A stretch of DNA of 33,301 nucleotides, taken from contig NBIV01000437.1 in NCBI GenBank assembly GCA_003194525.1, positions 1-33,301 of the forward strand, read 5' to 3'. The stretch is from Gracilariopsis chorda (Eukaryota; Rhodophyta; Florideophyceae; Gracilariales; Gracilariaceae). The notes under the pieces were generated by a model. That model was not told the DNA's origin and did not search any database. It worked only from the letters and a program-made list of their open reading frames with translations. A program made the translations under genes and the position numbers. Every line of letters begins with the position of its first letter. Positions within the stretch are counted from its first letter, which is position 1. This document shows positions 1 through 11,072 of this stretch, in pieces.

Positions 1-149
1 CGGACCATTCCTGGGGGAACTCGGAGCTGTGGGTAGCATACTGCAGATAGCCGTCCACGGCTTACTTCACCAGTCCCACGGCTTGGGAATCTCAACGAAT
101 GAGCAAAAAGGGATAAAAGGGAAAAGGGGAAGCGGACTTCCGACAGGCC

Positions 150-1110
150 GGATTGAAAGCCAAACCCGTTCTAGGTCGGGAGACCACTTGTGGTGCAATC
201 CCGGTGTGGGAAAGGCACCCAAGGCAGCTCGAAGCCTTGCTCTCTTGGAGAGGTAGGCCCAGCTGGGTAGAGCCCTCCGTGTCCCGTATGACTGGTGTAA
301 CTCCGTCGGGAGCCTGGATGTACCTCGGAGGTTTAGGGGTTAGAACGGGTCGGAACCACGGCTGGTCCGGAAGTAGCCTGCGAACAGTGGAACAAAAGAG
401 GGAAAGGGACCACCCGACGGGGGCGTGCGGAAAGCGGGAACAGACCCCGGAGGGGGGTGCCGATACACACACACGAACACGCACCGCGCGGCGGTTAGGG
501 GATATGAGGGGAAGGGATGGTCTCACGGTCTCACGACACACGTCGGTAATATCAATACCCAAAACTGGGGCGGAGATAGGGCCTGTACGGGCGGTCACAC
601 GACAACAACGAATACCACGAGTGGTCACAACCCACTGGGTACGACGAGCACGGTCTCCTCGGTGGTGCGAGTCGGGTGAAACTATCGGGCAAGCGGTGTA
701 CCTCCGCGAGGAGTTAGACACTTCGCATGGCGAATAGAGTCAGAGCCGAACTCTTGTTACTTTTCTTGGTGAGCTCGCCGCCGTGCGGCCGACGCTCAAG
801 TACTAGCTCAGTGCAGTACAGTAGGTAGTGCACTAGCCTAAGTAAAATTAACCCCTAAACTATACTAAAATAAGTAGCCGTTTTGGGCCTCCTGGCCGGG
901 GCTGTAGCCACGTGTCCACCACCCTTGCCAGGCAAGTACCACAAAATATGAATGTTCCCATAACCACCCTGGGTAACCAGACCGCTAATTAGCCCGGTAA
1001 ACGGGGGCTAAAATTCATGCATCCCGCTTCATCGCTCGCACCGAGTACACCTCAGATATGAGTTTCACCATCGCCCGTACGCGGGAATGCATTGCACTAC
1101 ACTGGATTCA
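150..1110 (-). repeat. 3' LTR of element A (left copy)
   Basis: This stretch matches 8850-9800 in the same orientation. The clearest block is about 171-262 against 8879-8965, sharing ctaggtc, ggagaccactt and agccttgctctctt. A second is about 703-752 against 9393-9445, sharing aggagtt, the ttcgca region and tcagagccga. The blocks are collinear, about 535 and 516 bases apart, so this is one long repeat with small indels. A weaker match continues around 1010-1110 against 9700-9800 (aaaattcat and following). The reading frames inside it (for example 153-737 and 92-721) show no recognisable protein and I do not call them genes. Exact ends are uncertain. Confidence 0.6.
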
Positions 1111-2588
1111 AACAAACTTTTGGTTCTTCGTACTTCTTTCTTCATGATTCTTCTGTATTCTCCACTTCATAGTGTTCTTCATCATCATGACGTTTCTTCT
1201 TTACACCATTAATCCCCTATAACTGTTAATTCAGTATTCTATTTGCTACAGTTCATAAACTTCTTGTTCCATCCGTGAGGATCTTCTTCTTCTTCTTCTC
1301 TTCTCCGCTTAGCGTTCACTTCATACCCTTTGGGGACTGGGTATGGTTCTACCCTACTTGGGCTTTATTCACAGTTGTTGGTATGGATGTCCGAGTGCTT
1401 TGGTGATATTGTAGGACTTTAGACCTAGGTAGGTGTTCGATGGGTTCCATCGTGTCCTCTTTTGGGGGGTATTCATACCAACAGATTTGGTAATAAATCA
1501 CCCCTTCCGGGTCATATTCGTGACGCACGATGCGTTGGAGAACTAATTCTCGGGAATAAGTGTCCTATTTCACAGCTCTCATGACGGATTCCCGCCACAG
1601 CGAGCCTTTCAAGGGTACCAAGGGACTCGTTTCCAACCCTGATTGAGGTTATTCCGGTTCTCGGAGACCGGAGACTTGTAATTTACTTTCCGTAGATCCG
1701 TCGAATCGACCGAATGGTAACTTTTATGATACCCGTCATAGCACAAATCTGAAAGTGTGCCCAGATAGAACTAGCGTTCCAGATTACCAGATCTTCAAGT
1801 GAGCTCTCAAGAGTCGTTAACCAGCGAAAAGTACCTTCCGAGATTCGGTTAGCGCCTCATAGTGTCGGGATTACCGTTTGAGGAAGATACTCATGTGCCA
1901 CACTTCCTGCGCATGGAGGCGGATCGACCTGCTACGGTGCTTGCACACTGGATCCTGATTGGATGACCGTCGCCGCCGGACTCCCACAAAGTTTCGGTAC
2001 CGTTATACGTAAACTATTGCCGATGGGTACCATGGATTGTCGTATAAACGGGTACGGTGTCCGTTACTTCTGCACCTCAGTGCTCCGTGACGTTGTAAGC
2101 GTGTTACGTCCGAGTCCTTATACTGGCTGTGCGCCGTGTGATGCACGTTGCGCGTGAACTTCCCACACGCCGTGGCGCACATCTCAACGTTCTATCTCGT
2201 CAAGAGTTTCACGAAAGCCTCGTTCTTCCCAGCAACTACAAATTACAAGCACAAAAGCGTGGTGTACAACCGATCGGGGTCGTCGTCTTCGTCAAGGTAG
2301 CCCAAGTCAGGGTCGGCTATCACCGGGCGCGGTTCGGAACTAGTCTGAAGAGCAACGCCTTGCGTTTTATCGCTACTGCAAAGTCCTGATTTCAGCAGTC
2401 GAGCCATGGGGTCGGGCCTTGATACAGTGGTGTCTTCTCTTTGAGGGCTTTGCCTAGTGGGCTTCCAATGTACTTTGCGGGGTCCCACGTCCCCGTCTCA
2501 CACTGTGCGATTAACCATTTGGTGCTCAGCAATAATTTTCCCTGGCGAGGTCAGTAAATCGACAGTGTTCGCACCTCCCTTGCCCTCT
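1110..2588. other. Non-coding 3' segment of element A, with pyrimidine tracts
   Basis: No convincing gene. The plus strand is pyrimidine-rich at 1128-1170 and has a (TCT)n run at 1282-1302, so the element's own strand is purine-rich here. A polypurine tract (the second-strand primer in LTR elements) is expected just inside the 3' LTR, so one of these is a candidate, though neither can be tied to an LTR edge. The short frames at 1963-2389 have no recognisable motif. Confidence 0.45.
1282..1302. repeat. (TCT)n tract inside element A
   Basis: Run of TCT units with one irregularity near its end. On the strand of element A it is a purine run and a candidate polypurine tract. Confidence 0.8.
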
Positions 2589-4052
2589 TTAGTTGGAGCC
2601 CGGGGGGTTGGGTAGGGTGGGTGGCAGGTTGAATCGAGTGCAGTGAGCCGGGATATCCGGGGACTTGTTCTGAAGACGGAAATCCGTTTCCATCGGTAAA
2701 TCCAATAAACCAGGATCCGGATGCGGTAGAATCACTGGCTGCGATGGAGAATGAACCATGAGCGGGTCGTCTGAGTCCAGATTACCCTCAGAGGTATGCC
2801 CGGTATCAGAGTCTGGGTGAGGGTGAAGAGATACAGTAACGCGGTCGCGCGAAACTTTTTCTTGGTGGTCGTTAATGTCCAAGATCACTTTTTCTTTGGC
2901 AGCAGAAACCACGGGAGAGGGTCCGTCCACGATTGGATAAAGCTTTTGACGCCTTTCCTCTTCAAGATTATAATACTTCTTAAGAAGGAAAACAAAGCCA
3001 TTTGTATTAACCTGTGGATCTTGCCGCCGAAATTACACTTCTACGCAAGTTGATCGTTGTGCATAGCTTTCCGGAGAACCTGTATCATCTTCTTTAAGCA
3101 TTCTCTCCAGATCCACCTGTGTAACCGCGTTGAATGGTACGCCGAAAAAGTCGGTTGAGCCTCGACTGCCACTGGGGCTGGGATTGGCGACAGCATAAAC
3201 TCAAAAGGTGAAAGTGACGTAAACCGATGTAAATGGGTATTGTAGACATACGTAACTGCATCGGTATACAGGTTCCAATCCTTAGGATGATCCGCAACTT
3301 AGGATCGTAACGCGTTAAGAATCGTACGATTAAATCGTTCTACATGTCCAATACCTTGCGGTTGATATGTTTTGACGAACATATTTCGGACATCGAGAAT
3401 ACGGCAAACGTCTTGAAAGAACTTTGACATAACCTGGGGGCCATTGTCGAACAACAAATCGACGGGGGGACCGTAAACGAATATCTAGTGTGCGACGAAG
3501 CCTTGTGCCACCGCGGCAGCAGTTTTTCGTTTAAGCGGCACTGTCTGTACGAGTTCAGAAAACCCGCCGGTTATTACCAGCAGGTAGCGATTTCCTCGAT
3601 GTTTCCCAATCAACCCGATGAATATATCGATCGCCACGAATTCCAGCGGAGTGTGAGCTAGTAGCAGCGTTAATGCCTTAGAGTATTTCCGTAGTTTCAC
3701 GTGGTTCTTCGTGCAATCCATACAAAAGCGGCGAGCTGCCACAGTCAAACGTCATAGCGGGCCAGTAGAAATCTCTACGGAGAGTTAGATATAACTTCCT
3801 ACCCCCTGGGTGTGCTCCGAGTTTCACATAATGAGAAAGCTGGAGAACCCGTCTCTGTAAAGTGTGGCGTACCACAATCTGTGGAGAAGAATTAACCAAC
3901 CTGACAAGGTATACCTGTTCGTTCGTTGAAAAAGGTAAGTGATATCCTCCATTGAGGCGAGCGCAAATCTGCGTATATAACGGGTCGCATTTTTGCTCGC
4001 GAATCAACTCTTCAGGAGTAATAGGCTTTAAAGATCCTTCGTTCGAGGACAC
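2589..4052 (-). pseudogene. Integrase of element A, broken
   Basis: DDE integrase remnant that would insert element cDNA into the host genome. The HHCC zinc domain is visible as HYVKLGAHPG (about 3800-3840) followed after a frame change by CMDC (about 3719-3730). The catalytic residues remain: D in FVAID (about 3630), D in LLFDNG (about 3445) and E in GHVERFNRT (about 3340). A stop at 3485-3487 splits the core and another lies near 3300. The C-terminal part (2589-2930) is a different frame, rich in Pro, Ser and Asp, and resembles a pol tail; no GPY/F or chromodomain motif could be confirmed. At least two frameshifts and several stops make it inactive. Confidence 0.75.
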
Positions 4053-4094
4053 CGAAGTTTGAGAAGCTAGAATATCATCACAAATGTCCTCTGA

Positions 4095-4790
4095 CTAATC
4101 CTTGGTATTCCGTTCATCGTTCTCGACCACGAAGCATGGCATCTCGATATCATCGACCGGTTCTGCTTCTACAGTGGCTCCTAGGCGGGATAACGCGTTG
4201 GCTTGTGTGTGAAGTGTTCTCTCTTTGTAGAGTACTTCGAAATCGAATTCTGAGAGTCGGAGGCGCCAACGCATGAGGCGTTCCGATGGTTTGGCAATCT
4301 CCATGAGCCAACGAAGGCAAGAATAATCCGTATTTACCTTAAAATAGGTTCCCATAACACATGATCGAAGAGTTGCAAGCGCCCAAACAACGGCGAGACA
4401 CTCTTTTACAGAAACCGAGTAGTGACGTTCGTGCCCGTTCAATGTCCGAGACCAATATCCGATTGGGGATCGTTCACCCTCTTCGGTCACTTGAAATAGT
4501 GCAAACCCGACCTGGTTACCACTGGCATCAGTATTCATTTCATAGGGTAAACCAAGACTTGGCAGCGCCAATATTGGCGAAGATGTCACGGCGTTTATGA
4601 GAGCTGTGAAGGCAGACGCTTTTGCGTTGCCAAAAGTTTCCAGTTCAACTGGTTGTCCCTTCTTTTGGAGAGCATTCAGAGGTGTCCCAAGCTCCGCAAA
4701 ATTCGGCACAAACCGACGATATATGTTACAAAGTCCAAGAATTGATCGGAGTTCCGTTTGCGTAGTCGGATGTTTCGCATTCTTTAGCAA
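4095..4790 (-). pseudogene. RT thumb and RNase H domain of element A
   Basis: An uninterrupted 231-codon block, the best preserved piece of element A. It starts with the RT connection typical of gypsy elements (ILGLCNIYRRFVPNFAELGTP). RNase H follows, with its acidic residues visible as NTDAS, VKECLAVVWAL and VNTDYS, and closes with WRLRLSEFDFEVLYKERT and the ALSRL box. RNase H degrades the RNA strand of the RNA-DNA hybrid during reverse transcription. It continues the RT block (4792-5223) after a frame change at about 4790 and leads into integrase in the same frame across a stop at 4095. The first codon is an arbitrary opening inside the polyprotein, not a gene start. Confidence 0.85.
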
Positions 4791-4791
4791 T

Positions 4792-5843
4792 TTAACTCTT
4801 CCCTCGTCTATCGAAAGCTGTCCGGAGCGGACGGATTATATTTCCAAGGTACTTCACCGAATTGGTACAGAACTTCCACTTCTTGAGTTTCAGCGTAATC
4901 CCTGCATCTCGCAGCACACACATGACGTTCGTCACATGGGTTATGTGATCATCAAAGTTGTTGCAGAACACGATTATATCGTCGAAATACACCAAGGTTG
5001 TCGATTTGAACCTGGCCAATAGATTATCTATGGCACGTTCAAACGTAGCAGGTCCACTAGGTAACTCGTAGGGCATTCGTTTAACATGATATAGTCCTTG
5101 GTGACACAAAAACGCAGTTTTGTTGCGGTCGTCTTTGCGTATAGTCACTTCCCAATAACCCCAATTGGCGTCAGGAGCCGTGAAAACCGTAGCAATACCA
5201 AGTGAGTCAATGTAATTTTCCATCCGAGGGATGGGGTAGACTTCCTTGACAATAACTGTGTTGATACGTCAGTAATCGATACAAAATCTCCACGATCCAT
5301 CCTATTTTGGAACGAGCACTACTGGCGAAGCCCAAGGTGATTGAGCGGGTTCAATGACGCCAGCGCGTAACATCCTCTCGACTTAAGATTTTCATCCTCA
5401 TGGGCTGTCGGTCCAGCCCAATAGAGATGCTGTGCAATTAGCCAAGTGTTCGGTAACAAATCATTACTGTGCTCCGTTACTCCTATTGTTCCAAGGGAAC
5501 CGTCCCACATATTGGTAAACTCACGAACCATATCTCGTAGTTTCTCATGATGAGAGTCAGGGATATGGTCCAGATCGATCTCCTCGAGTTCTTCCATAGA
5601 ATTAGCCTGTTCTGAACCAGTTGGTCGCGCACAGGTTTCCGTTGTTCGTTCACCTTTGAAGTTGGGATCCGAATTACGCTCAGCGTTGTTAGAGTTGTCG
5701 TTCCCCTCCTTAGAATCTTCCACTCCCAGAATGGCAGCCAATGGAATTATCGGTGGCGGGATACTCCGCGGGTGTGGGAGAACCAACTCCAAGACCTGGT
5801 TCTTGACTAGACACTGAGTAGTTTTGCCAACGTTGGCAACCAT
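4792..5843 (-). pseudogene. Reverse transcriptase of element A, broken
   Basis: RNA-directed DNA polymerase. The upstream part (5319-5843) carries the gypsy pre-palm phrase around GSLGTIGVTEH followed by degraded counterparts of the usual RPIAQ and RAGPTA words. After a frameshift near 5300, the palm block has PDANWGYW (normally LDANSGYW), MPYELPSGPATFERA (normally MPFGLKNAPATF) and the catalytic VYFDDI with both aspartates at 4978-4983. Both catalytic segments survive, but substitutions in the MPFGL box and the frameshift argue against function. The linker between protease and RT (about 5580-5780) is acidic and Asn/Glu-rich. Upstream coding continues in the same frame as the protease remnant. 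Confidence 0.82.
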
Positions 5844-5975
5844 TTCCTGTAATGGAACATCAGGGCTTATAGAAACAACTCTGTTTGCAAGTGCGAGTTA
5901 ACGCTGGTCTTATAACGACGAAAGCGGTTGAACCACATGGTATGAAATCTGTTTGGAAACAACTGTGACAAAAAC

Positions 5976-6581
5976 TTAGAACTCCGGTAGTACTGGATTT
6001 GAATGAGCAATAAAAAGCTTTGTAGAAACGGGATATATATTCTGCATTCTTTGGTCAGTCTGTATCGGTACAAGCTTCTGCTTAGCACGCTTGAGTGGTT
6101 TCCAGACAATAGGCATGGTAGAAATGTTTGCCATTACCACCTTATTCGCACTGGGGCGATTTACTTCGACAAAGCGATCACAACAGCCACAACCAATAAT
6201 CACTGGTGCAGCGAGTTTATTGCAAGCAACGAAGTACATTTGAACCATAAAGGTACCCAATCTCACGACGAGAGGAACGTATCCGACGGTCTTCACGGGA
6301 TTATTATTCCCGTAAGCGATATCCAGGCCTGGTCCAAAACGAATTTGAGCCCGAAGAGGCGGGGGTACTAGTTCAGAGTTGATAAAGTGGGGCGCAGCAT
6401 CTGTATCTAAAACAGATAACTGGCGAGTCATATATTGATTGGACAGGCCAAGATCGGCATAAACTTTGTAGCTTCTCTTGGCCATGACCAGAGGTCTATC
6501 TGGAATACGGATATTACGATAACGTATCCACAGACGATGTAGAACAGAGATGGCTTCCGAGCTCACGTCAGTTGCAGCCAT
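5976..6581 (-). pseudogene. Retropepsin-like protease region of element A
   Basis: A 201-codon open block in the place expected for the aspartic protease, between the gag zinc knuckle and RT. The active-site motif reads VLDTDAAPHFIN, with DTD at 6399-6407, where retropepsins have DTG or DSG; the glycine is replaced by aspartate. Downstream, PVKTVGYVPLVVRLG and VQMYFVACNKLAAPVIIGC fit the beta-strand pattern of the flap and the later ILG-type box. A functional protease would cleave the Gag-Pol polyprotein. The altered motif should abolish this. The same frame continues with stops toward the RT block at 5843. Confidence 0.68.
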
Positions 6582-6712
6582 TTTCCTGGTATGGATCTTA
6601 GCAGCTGGGGAGCGAAGCTATACCGCCTTGGGCGTCAACGTCGGCTCCGAGCACGCCTCTCCCGTAGGTGAGACTCCCGAATCTAGTTTTTCGAGGAGGA
6701 ATTCACCGAACT

Positions 6713-8770
6713 CTATGTCATGATCCCATGATGGGAACCAGAATTAATCCCATTAGTAGGTACGACCGCGTCCACCGTTTGATCAGCGGTTGGTTTAACC
6801 ACGGTAATATCCGTTCGTGCCAGTGCGTCGATAGCAAGTAATGCTTTCACCTCTTCGTATAGAGTACTCGGCACTCGAGCTCGATAAGCTGGAGTCATCG
6901 TTTTATACTTCACGATAGCCTTGGGCACCTGCCGGAATGTCAAGTCACACTTCAGGGCGATATGACCATGATGGATACATCTATGACAGATAGCCAGTGC
7001 GGCTTTATCGTATTGGCGATGGGTATCCGTTTGACGTTGCGGTTTCGGTACGAACCATCCAGTGCGGGTAAGAAAGGATCCGTTTGACGCGTGAGCGAGG
7101 GGAGTGGCCTGCATCCATGCCCCACCGGCGTAGAAAGCGTTGTCTTTTACCAAAATCGGAGCAATGTTGACGGCAATTCCATAATCCCAGACGAGCCAGG
7201 GCGACTTCCAGCGTCTTGGGCTTTGTCCATATCTGCGTTCGCGGTTCTGCCCTGGGGCAAGTAAATCGATTGTGACCATTTCTCCAATAAAAGACATCTC
7301 GCCGAATGGCTTTTTGGTTAACTCCTTGCACGGTGAGATTTACCCTCAGCCTGGGCATACTGGACAAGTTCAAGGTACGAAAGCGTCCCCTTATCCGCAC
7401 TGTGTGGCCCGAAGAGTACTCTTATTGCAGGATCCAATCCAAGAACGAACATCTCACACCGCTCCTGCGCAGAATGCACACTACCCCAACGATGAAACGC
7501 TTCATTCAAGATGGTTCAATAGACCATTTCGGTTTCAACAGGCCCCTATTTCGCATCGCGTAGCGCGAGTATCGCCGTCTGGATGTTGTTGGCCGTAACG
7601 TATGACCTGAGAAGGTGATGAACTGCTTCCAGCCAGCGAGTTACTCCTCCTTCCGAGTTTCTCGAGGTTCTTTGAACGGAATTGAACTGATCTTAAGCCA
7701 TACTGGTTAGGGAGTACGGTAACGCAAGATGCGCATGGGCTTCACTCATGCAGAGTATGTCAGCCTCCTGAATGAGCCTAATGAGGAATTCAAGCAACAG
7801 AATTGGATCTCTCCTCAGAAATGACTCAATTCAAGAGTAACATTCATCTGTTTGATGCAATTCTTAACCTTGCCAGTACTTCATGCAGACCGAGTAGATG
7901 AGGAATTGTACAAACGATAATAACGATACGATAGCAATTTCCGGTAAAGCGGATTCATAGGCTTTAACTCCTTGAGTCCCAGGTGACTCCTACGTTTCTC
8001 GCGAGAGCGAAAGACTCCCTGAGTAGTATATTTCGCCTTCGACTTCGTCGCACGGTACTTCACGCGTTCGTAGTCGGAATCTGATGAGTACGTTGAGAAA
8101 TCCGCTGAGCGGCGATCAGAGTCAGAATCCGACGAACCCGAATCAAGGTAGTGAACATCCTTTTAGGGTTTAGGAGACTGTTCTTTGTCTGGGCGGCGAC
8201 TTGAATCGATAGAGACGACCTCGTTTTTTGCTTCTGTGGGCGCTTCTGTATCCATACGGATGGTCGCATCCAGCGTATCCAAAAGAACGTGCACACGTTC
8301 CAAAGCCAACTGAACGTCATTCACATAAACCTGTTCTAGTCCTTGATAAAGGTATCCGGGGCACACAGACATTCCAAAATGGAGTTCAAATCTCCACGTA
8401 AGATTCGGATATCTCCCAAGATATCCTGAACTTGCGCAATGTCAACTTTTTGACGAATTTCGTTTACCTCTTCGAGGAAAGACACATGAGCCACCTTAGA
8501 GATGTGGATCATCGACTCTAGTCGAGCAAACGTAGCTGAGCCCATACCAGGGTAAGCCGCAGACGGCTTTTCGACCACTGGGGGTGGTACTGCCTGGGTA
8601 ATAGCATGTGGAGCAAACGCACCCGACAGCGTTGTTCGGGCACCCCGCCCAACTTCATTATTGTCCAAACGTTCCGGAACGGATTTGCACCCTGCGGGGG
8701 TATACCAACTGCATCGGTAAAACCAATACGAGACTTGGGGGCGCGTGTTGACATATTGCATGCCAGTCAA
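6713..8770 (-). pseudogene. Gag of element A, broken
   Basis: Capsid/nucleocapsid polyprotein remnant in at least four frame segments. The N-terminal part (8336-8770, then 8163-8372) looks helical and is followed by a Ser/Asp-rich then Lys/Arg-rich stretch (about 7990-8160). The capsid core lies around 7830 to 7318, with RDPILLLEFLIRLIQ, VTRWLEAVHHLLRSYV and NEAFHRWGSVHSAQERCEMF, matching the usual Ty3 capsid layout. A perfect CX2CX4HX4C zinc knuckle (CHRCIHHGHIALKC) at 6947-6988 would bind RNA. In-frame stops occur at 8163 and several positions in the capsid. The layout parallels gag of element B, including an FSG-DPI-like capsid start, so the two families are related. Confidence 0.75.
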
Positions 8771-8849
8771 CCGAATTTTTGGAACTTTAATGAACTCGAA
8801 TCAGAGGTTTCCAAAGAACTGGGGTAATAAAACTATCTTGGTAGATTCT

Positions 8850-9800
8850 TTCAAAGAACTGGAACAGCACAGAAATGCTAGGTCAGGAGACCACTTTTGA
8901 AGCAATATCCATAGGCGGGAAAGCCTCCCAAGATGTTCGCAGCCTTGCTCTCTTGTGAGGTAGGCGCGGGGACAGGGCGTACCACAAGGTGTTCGGGTGT
9001 AAAATCAAGGTGGCTTCCGGCTATGCCGACGGATTTGATACCGAGAATCGGGCTACCAGCTGGTCAGCATAGTGCACAGGTCCGTGTGAGCAGTGTGCCA
9101 GTCCACGGAGAATCCAGAAAGGGAAAAGGCAAAAAGGGGAGAAATCAGAATCAGGAGTATAACCAGGCGGGTCGTAAAGAAAGCCAAAAAGCCCCGGCGG
9201 TTGGGGGTTTTGCTTGTTCAGCCAGCACGGCAAAACTCAATACTAAGTCGAACGGCTATCTGTTCCCACAATAGAAAGTAACCAAAACGGTAAGAACAGT
9301 GATCATTGGGCGAGCCCACGGGGTAAGACAGATCAGCGGTCCTTGGTGATACTGTGCAGGTGAGTATAATGAGATCGAACGGGATGGAAGCCCAGCAGGA
9401 GTTGGTCATTTCGCACAGGTGATACACTCAGAGCCGAGTCACAGCTTGTCTTTAATTCATGGTAAAACGGCAAAGCCGTCCTCCCTTAAGTACTATTGGG
9501 TTGCAATAAACTAAGAATAGTACTAATGTCGTGTAACACACTTGTGGTCCACACACTTGTGTCACTTGGCGGCACTGCCAGCCACGGCACAACACGACAC
9601 GTGTGACTCAAGCCAACCATGAATAATCTCCGTACGCTTGCTACGCGGCCATCTGTTCCAGATACCACAGAAATCACCCACGAAGGTTCCAAAAATACCA
9701 ATTAAAATTCATATCGAATTTCACCCAATATTTCGGAGGGTCCACTCATACCTGAGTTAATCCATGCCACGTCGGTATTGAATCATTCATGATACACCTT
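8850..9800 (-). repeat. 5' LTR of element A (right copy)
   Basis: Direct-repeat partner of the left copy at about 150-1110. It lies immediately upstream, in element orientation, of gag, as a 5' LTR should, and would hold the element promoter. Divergence from the left copy is high (short matching words separated by many mismatches), which implies an old insertion. No clear primer-binding site could be recognised just inside its inner edge (about 8800-8860). A frame at 8933-9274 rich in Lys and Arg lies entirely inside it and is not called as a gene. Confidence 0.6.
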
Positions 9801-10319
9801 GCCTAGAGTGTATGCGTGAGCACATTGCTTGAAATCTCTTGCAACAAGAATTTACTTTGATCCAACTACTAACAACTTCTACTCTCTTGAAACATTTTCA
9901 AGTATGCTAAAAGCCTTCCCCAGTACTCTGTCTATATCTGCAGGAGAAGGACTAGATTGCAGTTGCGATGATTACTGAGATGCCCCTCTAAGCTCCGAAG
10001 ATGAAAAAGACGTACGTTTCCTCTTTGAGTTGAATCTCTTCGTATATCCTTTAATTCTGGGTTTCATTCTAACATAATCTTTACTCGGTGGTTTGATCGT
10101 CGTGTTTTTTTATGAACAGAACCGGAATTCACAACGAACTATCTTTGAAAACCAGGAAGGCTCTCTAAGTCTAAGACTAAAGAAAGCGGTGGTACCGATC
10201 ATTGAGATAACACGTCCTGGACATTTTCCGAGAATTGGTGAACGCGCTCTACCGCATTTATAGTCATACTTGATGCAGTTCTATGACATGTATCAAGTAG
10301 CGCGACTACAGATGCTCTG
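9801..10319. other. Unassigned junction between element A and the MULE
   Basis: No reading frame with recognisable content. The left terminal inverted repeat of the MULE would be expected about here, but its right end is missing, so there is no partner to identify it with. Confidence 0.4.
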
Positions 10320-10680
10320 GTAACGTAATTCTGCACCTCAGCACTTCTGTCTTTCACATTATGTCATCGAAATCAATATCAGTTTCGTTTGTAGTGGTTT
10401 TGCGCAGCAGCTTTTCACACTCTTCTTTTTTATACATTCTTGCCTGCTTTCGTACTTCGCTTGTATCTTGAACAGAGATTACGCGATCAGATGCTCTTCA
10501 TTATGGATCAAAAAGGTGATAAATGGTGATGCACTCACCCTAAACGGGACTTACATCTGGTAGTTTTAGAAGTTCTTCTGGGCATACATATGCACATTTC
10601 ACAATGTGTGTACATAGAAACACCATTTTTAGTGACATGTGACAGGTGCATGATACAAGAAGATTGCTTTCTTGGCCATT
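10320..10680 (-). pseudogene. MULE C-terminal region with SWIM zinc finger
   Basis: Reading the minus strand in the frame ending at 10650 gives CTCHMSLKMVFLCTH at 10606-10650, a perfect CXCX9CXH SWIM pattern. SWIM fingers close MULE and FAR1-type transposases and bind DNA or protein. The same frame continues downstream with a stop, then a charged Lys/Glu/Asp-rich tail (KKEECEKLL, TDIDFDDI) down to about 10390 before decaying. Upstream, to about 10880, the same frame holds a Ser/Gln/Arg-rich linker. This piece is too short of ATG-started frames to stand out and was found by reading the strand directly. Confidence 0.65.
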
Positions 10681-11072
10681 ATCCGTTGGAATGACTGTTG
10701 TTGTGAACACGACGGCAACTGGTCTTGACTGTTGCTGCGAAATCCTGGATGAAGAGGTCGGAGGTCTTCTTTGTTGCAGTTCTAATCGCTCGACCGCGCC
10801 AATTGAGCTCCCATGCTCTAAAACCAGTCTAGAACTGGTCTCGGTGTCTTACTCGATCACAGAGGTTGAGATAACCGCAAATGTTTTGCACTGTCGATGC
10901 TCAACTTTTTGAACTTAGTGAGAAATTACGTCGTGTACTCTATGAGAAGGTAATTCAGAACTTCATCTGGTAACGGTAGCCGGCAATCTCGTAGAGATCT
11001 AAATCTACTACTCAAAGAATATACTGACTTTGTCCGAGCGTTCTGTCGCCTGTCCTCTCTTTTCAACGTTTG

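Larger units (their letters stand above)
150..9800 (-). mobile_element. Decayed Ty3/gypsy LTR retrotransposon (element A)
   Basis: A full-length but degenerate LTR retrotransposon read on the minus strand. Order from high to low coordinates is LTR, gag, protease, RT, RNase H, integrase, a long 3' non-coding stretch, LTR. Integrase lying after RNase H identifies the Ty3/gypsy type rather than Ty1/copia. Every coding block contains stops or frame changes, so the copy should be non-autonomous. Both ends are approximate: they rest on where similarity between the two long direct repeats fades, and no target-site duplication or TG..CA terminus could be fixed by eye. The MULE pseudogene begins a few hundred bases to its right. 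Confidence 0.8.

Noticed and set aside
92..737. Two long overlapping frames on opposite strands (194 and 209 codons)
   Set aside because: They lie inside the LTR repeat of element A, have Arg/Ser/Thr-rich random-looking composition and are not kept open in the partner LTR.
4361..5022. Plus-strand frames of 79 and 141 codons
   Set aside because: Antisense shadows of the clearly recognisable RT and RNase H of element A.
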